Numbered from the stretch's first letter, positions 36,501 to 46,737 are shown. The stretch is DNA of 64,000 bases from Nocardioides kongjuensis (GCF_013409625.1 NZ_JACCBF010000001.1:5521001-5585000), one strand, 5' to 3'. Numbers and translations: made by a program. The notes: a model not told the origin generated them from the sequence alone.

Positions 36501-37475
36501 TCACGCCGTCCAGCGCATCGCCCGCCCGTGACCGTGGGTCTGCGCGACCATCTGCCCGTCGATCCCGAGCACGAACGTGGGGTGCTCGGCCGGGATCGGC
36601 GGGCCGCTGGCGGTCACGGAGGGCAGCACCCGCTTGCCCTCGTTGCTCACCCAGTGGCACTTCCCGGCGGCGACGAGGTCGCGCACCAGCGTGTCGAACT
36701 CCAGCCGGCGCGGTGGCGGGAGGTAGGCGACGACGGCGCTGTGGAACACCACGACGGTCCCGTACGCCGACGCCCGCTCCACCATCGCCGGCAGCTCCGC
36801 GACCAGGTCGCCGGCCACGACCACCGGCGGGTCCGTGCGGGCCACGTCGATCGCCCGGACCAGGCGGGTCCGGCGCTCGTCCTGCTCGGGCCAGACCAGG
36901 GTCTCCAGCCAGGCCGTGTGGTCGGCGTCGGTGACGTCGAGCGGGTGCAGGTCGATGCCGCCGCGCCAGGCCACGTCGGGCAGCGCGCTCGGCAGGGGAG
37001 CGGGCCCCTTCACCCGGCAGGGGAGCAGCGGTTCGTCGCCGAGCACGACGTCGCCGGAGTCGGTGGTCCAGCGGTAGCCCCACCGGTCGGGGTACAGGCA
37101 CAGCCCGGCGGACGAGCCGACCTCGAGCAGCGCCAGCGGCCCGGGGAAGCGGGTGAACGCCGGCACCAGGGTGGCCAGCCGGCCGACCTCGTTGGTCTGG
37201 GTGGCCCGAGCCAGGATGGTGGCCCGCAGCGCACCGGAGTCACCGAGCAGCGCGGCCCGCAGGTCGTCGTACGGACCCGGCGCGGGTACGCCGTGGTGCC
37301 GGGCGGCCGCGAACACCAGGTTGGGCTGCTGCTTGAGCTCCGGCAGCGTGCGGATCCACGCGACGACCTCGGGGTCCTCGGCCACGGCGGCCGCCCACGC
37401 CGCGAAGGTCGGCGAGTCCGCCGCCTCGTCGGCGAAGCGGCGGTAGGACTCCTCGACCTCGGCGTAGGGCTCCAC
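36501..37475 (-). CDS. DUF2332 family protein
   Basis: The 324-residue cytosolic protein matches DUF2332: VEESYRRFADEAADSPTFAA at the start, LPELKQQPNLVFAAARHHG, LLEVGSSAGLCLYPDRWGY (a methyltransferase-like glycine motif), GDLVAELPAMVERA, and VFHSAVVAYLPPP. The fold looks like a SAM-dependent methyltransferase, but no substrate is known. GTG start, 16 bases after the PNP gene, so both are likely one operon. Confidence 0.85.
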   Translation of the reverse strand: MEPYAEVEESYRRFADEAADSPTFAAWAAAVAEDPEVVAWIRTLPELKQQPNLVFAAARHHGVPAPGPYDDLRAALLGDSGALRATILARATQTNEVGRLATLVPAFTRFPGPLALLEVGSSAGLCLYPDRWGYRWTTDSGDVVLGDEPLLPCRVKGPAPLPSALPDVAWRGGIDLHPLDVTDADHTAWLETLVWPEQDERRTRLVRAIDVARTDPPVVVAGDLVAELPAMVERASAYGTVVVFHSAVVAYLPPPRRLEFDTLVRDLVAAGKCHWVSNEGKRVLPSVTASGPPIPAEHPTFVLGIDGQMVAQTHGHGRAMRWTA

Positions 37476-37491
37476 GGCAGAGGCGGACAGG

Positions 37492-38325
37492 TCAGATGCG
37501 CGGGACGATGCTGCCGAGCAGCGCGCCCATCCGGGTGGCGGCGTTGCGGCCCGCCTCGAGGACCTCGGCGTGGTTGAGCGGCTCGCCGCTCAGGCCGGCG
37601 GCGAGGTTGGTGACCAGGCTGATGCCGAGGATCTCCATGCCGGCCTCACGTGCGGCGATCGCCTCGAGGGTGGTGCTCATGCCGACCAGGTGGCCGCCCA
37701 TGATGCCGGCCATCCGCACCTCGGCCGGGGTCTCGTAGTGGGGGCCGGTGAACTGGACGTAGACGCCCTCGTCGAGGCTGGGCTCCACCTCGCGGCACAT
37801 CGCGCGCAGTCGCGAGGAGTAGAGGTCGGTGAGGTCCACGAAGTTGGCGCCGACGATGGGCGACTCGCCGGTCAGGTTGATGTGGTCGCTGATCAGCACC
37901 GGCGTGCCGGGCGTCCAGGTCTCCTTGAGCCCGCCGCAGCCGTTGGTGAGCACGATCGCGCGGCAGCCGGCGGCGGCCGCCGTACGCACGCCGTGGACGA
38001 CGGCCGCGACCCCGCGACCCTCGTAGTAGTGGGTGCGGCTGAGGAAGACCAGCAGGTGGCGGTCGGGGTTGCCGTCGGTGCCGGGGATCCGGATCGAGCG
38101 GACCTTGCCGGAGTGCCCCTGCACCGCCGACGCCGCGAAGCCCGGCAGCGAGGTCACGTCGATCTCGGTCGTGTTCGCGCCGCCCGCGCCGTCGAGCGCG
38201 TCGGCGGCCGGCAGCCAGCCGGAGCCGAGCACGAGCGCGACGTCGTGACGGGCCACGCCGGTGAGCTCGGCGAGACGGGCGGCGGCCTCTTCGGCCAGGG
38301 CGTACGGCGTGGGCGACTCGGTCAC
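37492..38325 (-). CDS. purine-nucleoside phosphorylase, trimeric class
   Basis: The 277-residue enzyme has LVLGSGWLPAADAL, GHSGKVRSI (phosphate site), RTHYYEG and LTNGCGGL, then QFTGPHYETPAEVRM (Glu in the purine site) and GMSTTLEAIAAREAGMEILG, which define the trimeric PNP/MTAP family. It cleaves inosine or guanosine with phosphate to base and ribose 1-phosphate. With adenosine deaminase (9097), the mutase (19184) and deoC (17025) a purine deoxynucleoside breakdown route is covered in this window. TAGGCT box 6 bases before the GTG start. Confidence 0.93.
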   Translation of the reverse strand: MTESPTPYALAEEAAARLAELTGVARHDVALVLGSGWLPAADALDGAGGANTTEIDVTSLPGFAASAVQGHSGKVRSIRIPGTDGNPDRHLLVFLSRTHYYEGRGVAAVVHGVRTAAAAGCRAIVLTNGCGGLKETWTPGTPVLISDHINLTGESPIVGANFVDLTDLYSSRLRAMCREVEPSLDEGVYVQFTGPHYETPAEVRMAGIMGGHLVGMSTTLEAIAAREAGMEILGISLVTNLAAGLSGEPLNHAEVLEAGRNAATRMGALLGSIVPRI

Positions 38326-38331
38326 GGCGCG

Positions 38332-38337
38332 AGCCTA
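38332..38337 (-). promoter_or_regulatory. -10 box TAGGCT, leaderless spacing
   Basis: TAGGCT on the minus strand, 6 bases, GTG at 38325 of the PNP gene. Confidence 0.55.
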
Positions 38338-38341
38338 CTCA

Positions 38342-39784
38342 TCACCAGGTCGCGACGAGGCTTTGCGGGACATAGCCGTGCCGCACCCGCTGGGGGTGGT
38401 CGCCGACCTCGCGGTAGGCGAGCTCCTCGCCGGTGTTCGTGTCGATGACCGCGACGGCGTCGCTGCCGGACAGCGAGATCCAGCAGGTGTCGTCGAGGCC
38501 CTCGGTGGTCCAGTACGGCTTGAGGTAGGTGTGGCCGGTCGTCCCCTCGTCGAAGATCGTGTAGTGGCCCGACGCACGGTCGACCAGTGCGGCGTAGTCG
38601 TCCATGGTGCCGGCGACGCAGAGGGTGTCGCCGGCGGCGTTGATCGACAGGCCGTGGTGGGCCGAGTCGTTGACGTACTTCTCGCGCAGCATGTTCGGCA
38701 CCCGGTTGGGCAGCGGGACCAGCCGCGTGACCGCGCCGACGGACGGCTCGGGCACCCCGCCGAGGGTGTAGTCGACCTTGCCGTCGAGGTCGGGGGCCTG
38801 GGTGTCGAACTCGACGAAGCCGTGGAAGAAGGACACCTGGAAGTAGACGTAGCGCTCGTCGGGCGAGACCGCCATCGGGCGCACGGCGCTGCTCATGTTC
38901 GGGTACCCGGCCTCGGCCAGCTCGCGGCCGATGCCCCACCTGCGGAGGATCGAGAAGTCGGAGCTGCGCACGACCTGGAACCACCGGTCGCCCTTGAGCG
39001 GGTCGAGGAGCGGGACGTCGCCGGGCGTGTAGACCAGGCCGATCGAGGCGTGGAAGATCCGCTGGCCGTCCTGCGTGTAGTTGCTCTCGTGCGGGGTCTC
39101 CCCGGACGGGAAGGTGCGCATCCGGTCGCCCATCTTCACCACGGTGCCGTCGGTGAGCGTCTCGTCGACCATGGAGTACTCGATCACCTGGCGCTTGGTC
39201 GAGTCCGAGACCAGCAGCCGGCGGCCGTCGCGGGAGAGCGCCATGTGGTCGCTGCGGTTGCCGTCCATCGACTGCTCGCGCACGATCGAGTCCGGGGCAC
39301 CGGCGGTCGCCTTCGCGATGTCGATCCACACGACGTCGGCGAAGCTGGGGCGCGACACCGCGAGGTAGCGCCCGTCGAGCGTGGTGAACATGTCGTCGAC
39401 GAACTGGTCGTGGCCCTCGCCGGGGCCGTACCGGATGAGCAGGAAGTACGCCAGGTCGACCGGGCTCCTGCGGATGTCGGCGAGCTCCTGTGCCTTGTCG
39501 GGGACCAGGTCGACGCCACGCTTGAGCACCGTGAAGTCGTGAGCGTCGACGACGCTCGCCGTACCGGCCCAGTTGTTGCCGACCCACATCACGTCGCGCA
39601 GGCCGGGCGCCCGCTGCGGCAGCGAGGTCGGCGCCGCGGGGAGCGCCGTGCGGGCCGTTCGGTCCGCCGCGTCCTCGCCGGGCTGCGCCGGCGCGGCGTC
39701 GGGGAACGCCAGCGACAGGGTGGCGACGCCGACGGCGGTGACGGCGAGGGACAGGCGACGGAGAGCACGGGAGGACGTCCGCAT
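38342..39784 (-). CDS. secreted beta-propeller (YVTN/YncE-like) protein
   Basis: The 480-residue precursor has a signal peptide (RRLSLAVTAVGVATLSLAFP, cleavage after APA around residue 33), followed by repeats of a beta-propeller type: LDGRYLAVSRPSFADVVWID, DGRRLLVSDSTKRQVIEYSM, DGQRIFHAS, DERYVYFQVSF, GDTLCVAGTMDDYAALVD and SDAVAVIDTNTGEELAYREV. These resemble YVTN-type quinoprotein-like propellers. Role unknown; it probably acts in the envelope. A 23-base inverted repeat abuts the start codon. It follows the lipoprotein gene in the same direction, 19 bases apart. Confidence 0.8.
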   Translation of the reverse strand: MRTSSRALRRLSLAVTAVGVATLSLAFPDAAPAQPGEDAADRTARTALPAAPTSLPQRAPGLRDVMWVGNNWAGTASVVDAHDFTVLKRGVDLVPDKAQELADIRRSPVDLAYFLLIRYGPGEGHDQFVDDMFTTLDGRYLAVSRPSFADVVWIDIAKATAGAPDSIVREQSMDGNRSDHMALSRDGRRLLVSDSTKRQVIEYSMVDETLTDGTVVKMGDRMRTFPSGETPHESNYTQDGQRIFHASIGLVYTPGDVPLLDPLKGDRWFQVVRSSDFSILRRWGIGRELAEAGYPNMSSAVRPMAVSPDERYVYFQVSFFHGFVEFDTQAPDLDGKVDYTLGGVPEPSVGAVTRLVPLPNRVPNMLREKYVNDSAHHGLSINAAGDTLCVAGTMDDYAALVDRASGHYTIFDEGTTGHTYLKPYWTTEGLDDTCWISLSGSDAVAVIDTNTGEELAYREVGDHPQRVRHGYVPQSLVATW

Positions 39785-39806
39785 AACCTGACAACGCGTC
39801 AGGTTA
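39784..39806. promoter_or_regulatory. 9-base inverted repeat TAACCTGAC-N5-GTCAGGTTA at the propeller gene start
   Basis: The arms are perfect and 5 bases apart. One end is the first base of the ATG of the propeller gene; the other end contains the TAA stop of the lipoprotein gene. Spacing and half-site are like TetR-type operators. Bound protein would block either a promoter within the lipoprotein gene or elongation and translation start. The regulator is unknown. Confidence 0.6.
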
Positions 39807-40826
39807 GTCGGAGGTCACGCTCCGCAGGTAGCGCGCCGCGGCGGGGTCCCACGCGCTCGGCCGGTCGCCGGCGCCGCGGCCGACGGTGAGGGCCACGATC
39901 GTCTCGTCCTTCGGCAGTCCGCCGGGGTTCAGGTCAAGCCCGAGCTCGTACGTCGACCCCTCCGGCAGGGTGCCGGCGACGTCCAGCTGGGCGTGGACCA
40001 GGGGCCAGAGCCGCTCGCCCCAGGTCGCGGGGGTCACGGCGCCCTCGTCGGTGACGCCGGGCAGCACCAGCCGGGTCCGAATCGACATCGCGGGCCCGGG
40101 TGGCGCCTCGCCCTCGGCGAGCCAGTCGTCGTTGCCCTCGCGCAGCCGGACCTTCGCGACGGCGCCGGCGGGCGCACGGTCCAGGGTCGCGCGCAGCGTC
40201 CGCCAACGGTCGACGAGGTCGGCGGTGAGCGGCGCCGCCCACGCGACGCCCGACGAGTCGGGGACCTGCCGCTCCCCGGTGCGCACCGACACGTGGGGAC
40301 TGGCCTGCAGCACCGGGTCGGCCAGCGCGGCATCGAGCGCGGCCGTCACGTCGTCGGGGGACTCGCCGGACAGGACCACCTCGGTGCCGCGCGGGGTCAG
40401 GCTGACCGAGCCGTCGAAGGTGCGGGCTGCCGCCAGGAACTGGGGGGCGCGGTCTGTGGCCGTGGCCTCGAGCGGGCCGTAGCCGCCCTCGATCACGTCG
40501 CGGTCGCCGAGCTCGGCCGGCACGCTCCTGGGCAGCTCGCCCCAGCCCAGCGAGAGCGCGTACTGGTCGGGGTTCGCCGCCTCGGTCGCGGCCAGGACGT
40601 CGGTGAGCTGCTCGGGGGTGATGTCCTTGTCGAGGTCCGCGACGACGACCAGCCCGCGGACGCCGTCCTCGACCTCCTGGAGTCCGGACCACGTGTCCCG
40701 GACGCCGGGCATCCCGGCGAGCTTCCCCGTGCCACCGCTGTCGGGGCGCGGGCTCGGGTCCGAGGTGCAGCCGGCGAGGCCCACCGCGACGAGGAGGAGG
40801 GCCGCGAGCGTCCGGCGTCGGTGCAT
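39804..40826 (-). CDS. lipoprotein of unknown function
   Basis: The 340-residue precursor has a lipoprotein signal with the lipobox LAGC (Cys20) and then no recognised domain. The body has Asp/Glu-rich segments with some internal repetition around PGVRDTWSGLQEVEDGVRGL and LAATEAANPDQYALSLGWGE. A TATGCA box sits 6 bases before the ATG. It is divergent from the WXG-type secreted protein gene, so the two may share regulation. Function not recognised. Confidence 0.75.
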   Translation of the reverse strand: MHRRRTLAALLLVAVGLAGCTSDPSPRPDSGGTGKLAGMPGVRDTWSGLQEVEDGVRGLVVVADLDKDITPEQLTDVLAATEAANPDQYALSLGWGELPRSVPAELGDRDVIEGGYGPLEATATDRAPQFLAAARTFDGSVSLTPRGTEVVLSGESPDDVTAALDAALADPVLQASPHVSVRTGERQVPDSSGVAWAAPLTADLVDRWRTLRATLDRAPAGAVAKVRLREGNDDWLAEGEAPPGPAMSIRTRLVLPGVTDEGAVTPATWGERLWPLVHAQLDVAGTLPEGSTYELGLDLNPGGLPKDETIVALTVGRGAGDRPSAWDPAAARYLRSVTSD

Positions 40827-40832
40827 GGCCCC

Positions 40833-40838
40833 TGCATA
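40833..40838 (-). promoter_or_regulatory. -10 box TATGCA, leaderless spacing
   Basis: TATGCA on the minus strand, 6 bases, ATG at 40826. Confidence 0.45.
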
Positions 40839-40931
40839 CCCCATCCGTCCCCGACCATGTCCCGCGGCGTTTGGTCCGCGGCCGACCGGGGAACGACGGC
40901 ACGGCACGGTCGCGCGAGGAACGAGGGCGAG

Positions 40932-42671
40932 ATGACGGATCCCGAGCGTCTCTTCGCGCGGCTCGTGGCCGGGCGACCGGCCCGGCTCCGCGAGCTCGGG
41001 GCGGACCTCGTGCTCGAGGACACGAAGATCACCGAGGCGGTCGACCAGCTGACTGCCGGACTCGCCGGCGTCCGCTGGAACGGCGGCATCGCGGTGCTGG
41101 CCTGCCTGGGCGCCGGCCAGCGGGTCTTCGTCGCGAGCTGCCTGACCTCGTGGCGGCTCTACCGGACCGGCCGGGTGCTCGACCGGTTGGCCGGGCAGGT
41201 GGACGCGATCGAGGAATGGGCCCGTTCGACCATCAAGGTCTGGCGCCGGCGCGACCCCGCCCTCGACGCCGGGCAGGTCGACAGCCTGCGCGCGGCGGTC
41301 AACTTCGCCCTGGTCCAGGAGTACGTCGTCTACGCGGCGCTGCTGGCCTCCGCCCGGACCGAGGTCACGACCGCCGACGACGAGCTGCTCGACTGGCTCG
41401 AGGACGGCGCCGCGGACGACTACCGATGGGCTCTCGCCTACGGCGGCGGGCGCGGCCCGCGGGTCCCCGACGCCGCGGTCAACGGCGACGACGGTGGCTG
41501 GACGCCGCAGGGGCTCGGCTACGACCCCGCGAGCGGCAACTACCTGACGACCTCCTACCGCACCAACGTCGGCGACCCCGAGGAGGCGGACGACGACTAC
41601 GACGACAGCCAGCTCACCATCACCGACCCGCGCACGGGCGAGGTGGTCAACCAGGTCCGGCTCGGCGGGGCCGGGAACCTCAGCCTCGGCCCGAGCCACG
41701 CGGGTGGCGTCGAGGTGGTCGGCAACCACGTCTACGTCGTGGGCGGGGGGAAGCTCTACGACTACGACCTGGCGAAGATCAACGCGGCGGCCCCGGGGGC
41801 GACGGTGCACCCGACGGTCGTGAACGAGAGCCTGCCCGCGACGTCGTACGCGACGGCCGCCGACGGCAAGCTCTACCTCGGCAAGTGGGACAAGGAGGGC
41901 AAGGAGGACGCCGTCTGGGTCTACGACATCGGCCCCGACGGGCGGCCGGACCTGAGCAGCGGGCAGAGGTACGACGCCCCCGCCGGCGCCAACGGGGTGG
42001 CGGTCCTGCCCGGCAACAGGCTGGTCTTCTCGGTGAACCACGGCCGGGGGGAGTCGGGAGCACTCGAGTCGTACGTCGTGCGCGACGGCGAGCTGGACCA
42101 CGCAGGGTCGATCCCGGTCGCGAACCTCCCCGAGGAGCTGATCGTCACCGACGACGGCCGCCTGGTCGGCATCAACGAGTCGGGGGCCACCGACTACGCC
42201 CCCTGGGACACCGATGGCGGCGAGCGCGACGGGACGTACGGCGACGAGGACGACGGCGTCGGCGACACGGGCGGCTCCGAGGGCAGGGACCTCGAGGACT
42301 TCTGGGCCCGCACCCACCTCTTCGACCTTCCGGTCGGGGCGTTCGACAGCGAGGGCTACTACGTCGAACCGATCACCCTCGACCAGGGCGCCCTCGACGC
42401 GTTCGCCGCCGCGGACGGGCTCGACGCCGTCCGGGCCCGCCTGTCCGGCCTGCACCTGCCCGCCTCGCTCCTCGGTGAGGTCGGTGGTGCCGACGAGCTC
42501 AGCGCGGCCGTCGACGCCGCGCTGGAGTCGGCCCGGTCCGACCTGGCGAAGCTGGCCCCGGCCGCCGACCGGATGGGCTCCGAGCTGCGAGCGACCTCGT
42601 CGGACTACAGCGCCGCGGACATCGCCAGCGGGCTGCTGCTCAACCTCCTGCTGACCAGGATCCTGCAGTGA
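40932..42671 (+). CDS. putative type VII-secreted protein: WXG-like head, propeller-like middle, YxxxD tail
   Basis: From the ATG at 40932 (GAGGAACGAGGGCGAG upstream) the protein has 579 residues and no signal peptide. Residues 1-110 are two helices split by a W49-N50-G51 turn, the WXG100 arrangement. Residues about 190-420 have repeated beta-strand blocks (QGLGYDPASGNYLTTSYRT, LTITDPRTGEVVNQVRLGG, NHVYVVGGGKLYDYDLAKIN, ADGKLYLGKW) resembling a propeller. The last 90 residues are again helical and contain Y559-x-x-x-D563, the YxxxD/E export signal of type VII systems. I do not recognise the full protein. An EccC-like ATPase is encoded 20 kb away (62372). Export is an inference. Confidence 0.6.
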   Translation: MTDPERLFARLVAGRPARLRELGADLVLEDTKITEAVDQLTAGLAGVRWNGGIAVLACLGAGQRVFVASCLTSWRLYRTGRVLDRLAGQVDAIEEWARSTIKVWRRRDPALDAGQVDSLRAAVNFALVQEYVVYAALLASARTEVTTADDELLDWLEDGAADDYRWALAYGGGRGPRVPDAAVNGDDGGWTPQGLGYDPASGNYLTTSYRTNVGDPEEADDDYDDSQLTITDPRTGEVVNQVRLGGAGNLSLGPSHAGGVEVVGNHVYVVGGGKLYDYDLAKINAAAPGATVHPTVVNESLPATSYATAADGKLYLGKWDKEGKEDAVWVYDIGPDGRPDLSSGQRYDAPAGANGVAVLPGNRLVFSVNHGRGESGALESYVVRDGELDHAGSIPVANLPEELIVTDDGRLVGINESGATDYAPWDTDGGERDGTYGDEDDGVGDTGGSEGRDLEDFWARTHLFDLPVGAFDSEGYYVEPITLDQGALDAFAAADGLDAVRARLSGLHLPASLLGEVGGADELSAAVDAALESARSDLAKLAPAADRMGSELRATSSDYSAADIASGLLLNLLLTRILQ

Positions 42672-42684
42672 GGCCGCGCCTCAC
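42668..42684. terminator. bidirectional hairpin between convergent stops
   Basis: GTGAGGC-CGC-GCCTCAC forms a 7-bp stem with a 3-base loop and contains both convergent stop codons. No T-run. Confidence 0.4.
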
Positions 42685-43133
42685 AGTCCGGTCGAGCGAC
42701 AGGCCCGGGCCCGCAGCCCGGTGACGTAGTCGGCCGGCGCGTCGGCGGCCTCGGCCGCGTCGGCCAGCACCCCCAGGTACGAGGCCGAGGGCAGCCCGCC
42801 CTCGTAGGCGTCGAGCACGTAGGTCCAGGCGACGACCTCGCCGGCCATGGTGGAGATCCGCACCTTGGTCTTGCGGTAGAGCCCCGAGTCGGCCGACTCC
42901 CACTGGTCCAGGTTCGGCTCGTCGAGCGGGCTGACGTCGTAGACGGCGACGAAGACGGCGCTCATCGGGTCCGGTGCGATGGTCGCCAGCGCGCCGTCCC
43001 ACCCGTGCTCCTCGCCGCCGAAGGTCAGCCGCCACCCGGTCAGCCAGCCGGTGGTCTGCAGCGGCGAGTGGGGGCACCGCTCGCCCATCCGCTGGGGGTC
43101 GAGGTTGGTGCCGTAGGCGGCGTACGACGTCAC
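42681..43133 (-). CDS. gamma-glutamylcyclotransferase-like (AIG2/GGACT) protein
   Basis: The 150-residue protein starts with SYAAYGTNLDPQRMGERCPH, the YGSNL-like loop of gamma-glutamylcyclotransferase folds, followed by GWRLTFGGEEHGWDGALATI and VFVAVYDVSPLDEPNLDQWE (the position of the catalytic Glu), then VVAWTYVLDAYEGG. Members cyclise gamma-glutamyl compounds to pyroglutamate, but many bacterial ones are uncharacterised. GTG start with a TAGCCT box 7 bases before it, so it is likely leaderless and independent. Confidence 0.85.
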   Translation of the reverse strand: MTSYAAYGTNLDPQRMGERCPHSPLQTTGWLTGWRLTFGGEEHGWDGALATIAPDPMSAVFVAVYDVSPLDEPNLDQWESADSGLYRKTKVRISTMAGEVVAWTYVLDAYEGGLPSASYLGVLADAAEAADAPADYVTGLRARACRSTGL

Positions 43134-43140
43134 GGGGCTC

Positions 43141-43146
43141 AGGCTA
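43141..43146 (-). promoter_or_regulatory. -10 box TAGCCT, leaderless spacing
   Basis: TAGCCT on the minus strand, 7 bases, GTG at 43133. Confidence 0.5.
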
Positions 43147-43180
43147 GACCGTCGTACGCCGCCTGTCGGTGAGGCAGGGC

Positions 43181-44356
<1,176 letters not shown>

Positions 44357-44461
44357 GGAGGGAGCAGCTTCCTCTTCGCGTACGGCGACCCGATGCCGCC
44401 GTACTCGTGGGTAGGTGCACTCTGCCGTGAGCGTGATGTCCGACACAAGCAGGTGCCCTAC

Positions 44462-44467
44462 TACGCT
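44462..44467 (+). promoter_or_regulatory. -10 box TACGCT of lpd, leaderless spacing
   Basis: TACGCT, 6 bases, GTG at 44474. A CCGACA at about 16 bases upstream could be the -35. Confidence 0.55.
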
Positions 44468-44473
44468 GGCTCC

Positions 44474-45874
44474 GTGACCCACTTCGATGTCCTCGTCCTC
44501 GGTGCCGGCCCCGGTGGTTACGTCGCCGCGATCCGCGCAGCTCAGCTCGGCAAGTCCGTTGCCGTGATCGAGAAGAAGTACTGGGGCGGCGTCTGTCTCA
44601 ACGTCGGCTGCATCCCCTCCAAGGCGCTGCTCAAGAACGCCGAGCTGGCCCACACGCTGACCCACGAGAAGGCCAAGTTCGGCATCGAGGGTGACGCGAC
44701 GATGGCCTTCGGCCCGACGCACGCGCGCTCGCGTCAGGTGAGCGCCGGCATCGTCAAGGGCGTCCACTTCCTGATGAAGAAGAACAAGATCACCGAGATC
44801 GACGGCTGGGGCACCCTGACCGGTCCGAAGTCGGTCTCCGTCGCCCTCAACGACGGCTCGAGCGCCGACTACACGTGCGACAACCTGATCATCGCCACCG
44901 GCGCGACGGTCCGCAGCGTCCCGGGCGTCACGCCCAACGGGCAGAACATCGTCACCTACGAGGAGCAGATCCTCGACGAGAACCTGCCCTCCTCGATCAT
45001 CATCGGCGGCTCCGGTGCGATCGGCGTGGAGTTCGCCTACGTGTTGAAGAACTTCGGTGTCGACGTCACCATCGTCGAGTTCCTCGACCGGATGGTCCCG
45101 ACCGAGGACGCCGACGTCTCCAAGGAGCTCGCGCGCCACTACAAGAAGCTCGGCGTGAAGGTGCTGACCTCCACCGCCGTCAAGGGCGTCGAGGACACCG
45201 GCTCGGGCGTGCGCGTGCGTGTCGCACCCGCCGCGGGCGGTGACGAGCAGGTGCTCGAGGCCGACAAGTTCCTCGCGGCCTTCGGCTTCGCCCCGCGCGT
45301 CGAGGGCTACGGCCTCGACGCCACCGGCGTCGCCCTGACCGAGCGCGGTGCGATCCAGATCGACGAGTTCTGCCGCACCAACGTCGAGGGCGTCTACGCC
45401 ATCGGTGACGTCACCGGGAAGATGATGCTCGCCCACGTCGCCGAGGCGATGGGCATCGTCGCCGCCGAGCACATGTCCGGTGCCGAGACCATGCCGGTCG
45501 AGTACGACTTCGTCCCGCGTGCGACGTACTGCCAGCCCCAGATCGGCTCGTTCGGCTACTCCGAGGCCCAGGCCAGGGAGAAGGGGTACGACGTCAAGAC
45601 CGCGTCCTTCCCGTTCACCGCCAACGGCAAGGCCATGGGCCTGGGCGAGGCCGTCGGCTTCGTCAAGATCGTCGCCGACGCCGAGTTCAACGAGATCCTC
45701 GGCGCCCACATGATCGGCCCCGACGTCACCGAGCTGCTCCCCGCGCTGACCCTCGCGCAGAAGTGGGACCTGACCGCCGACGAGGTGGGTCGCAACGTGT
45801 TCGCCCACCCGACGCTGTCCGAGGCGGTCAAGGAGGCGATCCACGGGATCGCCGGCCACATGATCAACCTCTGA
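44474..45874 (+). CDS. lpdA: dihydrolipoyl dehydrogenase
   Basis: The 466-residue enzyme has FAD-binding GAGPGG, redox-active [13 protein letters not shown] (Cys41, Cys46), NAD-binding [13 protein letters not shown], the second FAD motif [15 protein letters not shown], and C-terminal catalytic HPTLSE (His445, Glu450). It reoxidises dihydrolipoamide in pyruvate/2-oxoglutarate dehydrogenase or glycine cleavage complexes. GTG start is fixed by a -10 box 6 bases upstream. The gene stands alone and ends in a strong hairpin, as is usual for the housekeeping lpd gene. Confidence 0.95.
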   Translation: MTHFDVLVLGAGPGGYVAAIRAAQLGKSVAVIEKKYWGGVCLNVGCIPSKALLKNAELAHTLTHEKAKFGIEGDATMAFGPTHARSRQVSAGIVKGVHFLMKKNKITEIDGWGTLTGPKSVSVALNDGSSADYTCDNLIIATGATVRSVPGVTPNGQNIVTYEEQILDENLPSSIIIGGSGAIGVEFAYVLKNFGVDVTIVEFLDRMVPTEDADVSKELARHYKKLGVKVLTSTAVKGVEDTGSGVRVRVAPAAGGDEQVLEADKFLAAFGFAPRVEGYGLDATGVALTERGAIQIDEFCRTNVEGVYAIGDVTGKMMLAHVAEAMGIVAAEHMSGAETMPVEYDFVPRATYCQPQIGSFGYSEAQAREKGYDVKTASFPFTANGKAMGLGEAVGFVKIVADAEFNEILGAHMIGPDVTELLPALTLAQKWDLTADEVGRNVFAHPTLSEAVKEAIHGIAGHMINL

Positions 45875-45887
45875 TCCAGCCCCACGA

Positions 45888-45921
45888 CGGCCCCCGTCCC
45901 GCAGCTGCGGGACGGGGGCCG
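45888..45921 (+). terminator. 17-bp perfect hairpin terminator of lpd
   Basis: CGGCCCCCGTCCCGCAG and its exact reverse complement adjoin at 45904/45905, 13 bases after the lpd stop. In RNA this gives a very stable stem with an AGCT loop. No T-run, as is normal in this GC range. Confidence 0.8.
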
Positions 45922-46005
45922 CGTCGTTGCCTGACCCGAACGAGCCACCCCGACTGCGTACGACGACTCAGGCGACCGGCCTCGCCCCGGGCGCACCGTG
46001 GAGCC

Positions 46006-46737
46006 ATGAAGGATCTGCGTCGTCTCGTCATCGTTGTCGTCATCGGCTCGTTCAGCCTCGCCGCGCTGCTCGGGATCCTCGCCCTCCTCAGCGGCGAGTT
46101 CGGTGACGACCAGGCCCGGGTGCTGCTCACCACCGTGATCGTGGGCGTCGAGTCCACGGTCGTGCTGTGCCTGCTGGCGCTGGCCGGGCACCCGTGGGTG
46201 CCGGTGTCGTGGTTCGGGGCGGCCGCGTCGGTGGTCGCGACGGGTGCGGCGCTGGCGCTGACCTGGGGCGACAACGCGTGGGACGACGGGCGCTGGGAGG
46301 ACCTGCTGCGGCTGTTCGGCACCAGCGCGATCCTGGCCGGAACCTCTGCCCAGCTCGCCCTCCTCATCGCCCTGGTGCTGCGGCCCGGCAGGGAGCCCGG
46401 CGGGCTCGCCGCCCTGCTCGGCCTGACGGGCCTGGCCGGCGCCCTCGTCGCGATCCTCGCCATCGGGCCGATCGTCAGCGCCTCGGAGCCCGACGACGGG
46501 TACTGGCAGCTGCTCGGCGTGCTGGCGATCCTCGACGTGCTCGGCAGCGTCGTGCTGGTCGCGCTCGGTGCCTTCGGCCGGGTGCGGGAACGGATCGAGA
46601 CGCCCGCTTCCGCGGTGAGCGAGGTCCGGCTCAGCGCTGCCCAGCAGCAGCGCATCGAGCAGTGGGCCCGCGAGCACCGCACGACGCCGACCGACGTCGT
46701 GCAGCGGGCGCTCGACTCCTACCTGCGGCGCAGCTGA
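46006..46737 (+). CDS. membrane protein with C-terminal ribbon-helix-helix-like tail
   Basis: The 243-residue protein has about five membrane helices in residues 5-195 and then a 35-residue soluble tail, VRLSAAQQQRIEQWAREHRT, ending TPTDVVQRALDSYLRRS. A strand followed by two helices with the TPTDVVQRAL turn is the CopG/RHH pattern used for DNA binding or dimerisation. A membrane-anchored RHH domain is unusual: it might sequester DNA or a partner at the membrane, or the tail might serve only for dimerisation. No family name can be given. Confidence 0.65.
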   Translation: MKDLRRLVIVVVIGSFSLAALLGILALLSGEFGDDQARVLLTTVIVGVESTVVLCLLALAGHPWVPVSWFGAAASVVATGAALALTWGDNAWDDGRWEDLLRLFGTSAILAGTSAQLALLIALVLRPGREPGGLAALLGLTGLAGALVAILAIGPIVSASEPDDGYWQLLGVLAILDVLGSVVLVALGAFGRVRERIETPASAVSEVRLSAAQQQRIEQWAREHRTTPTDVVQRALDSYLRRS

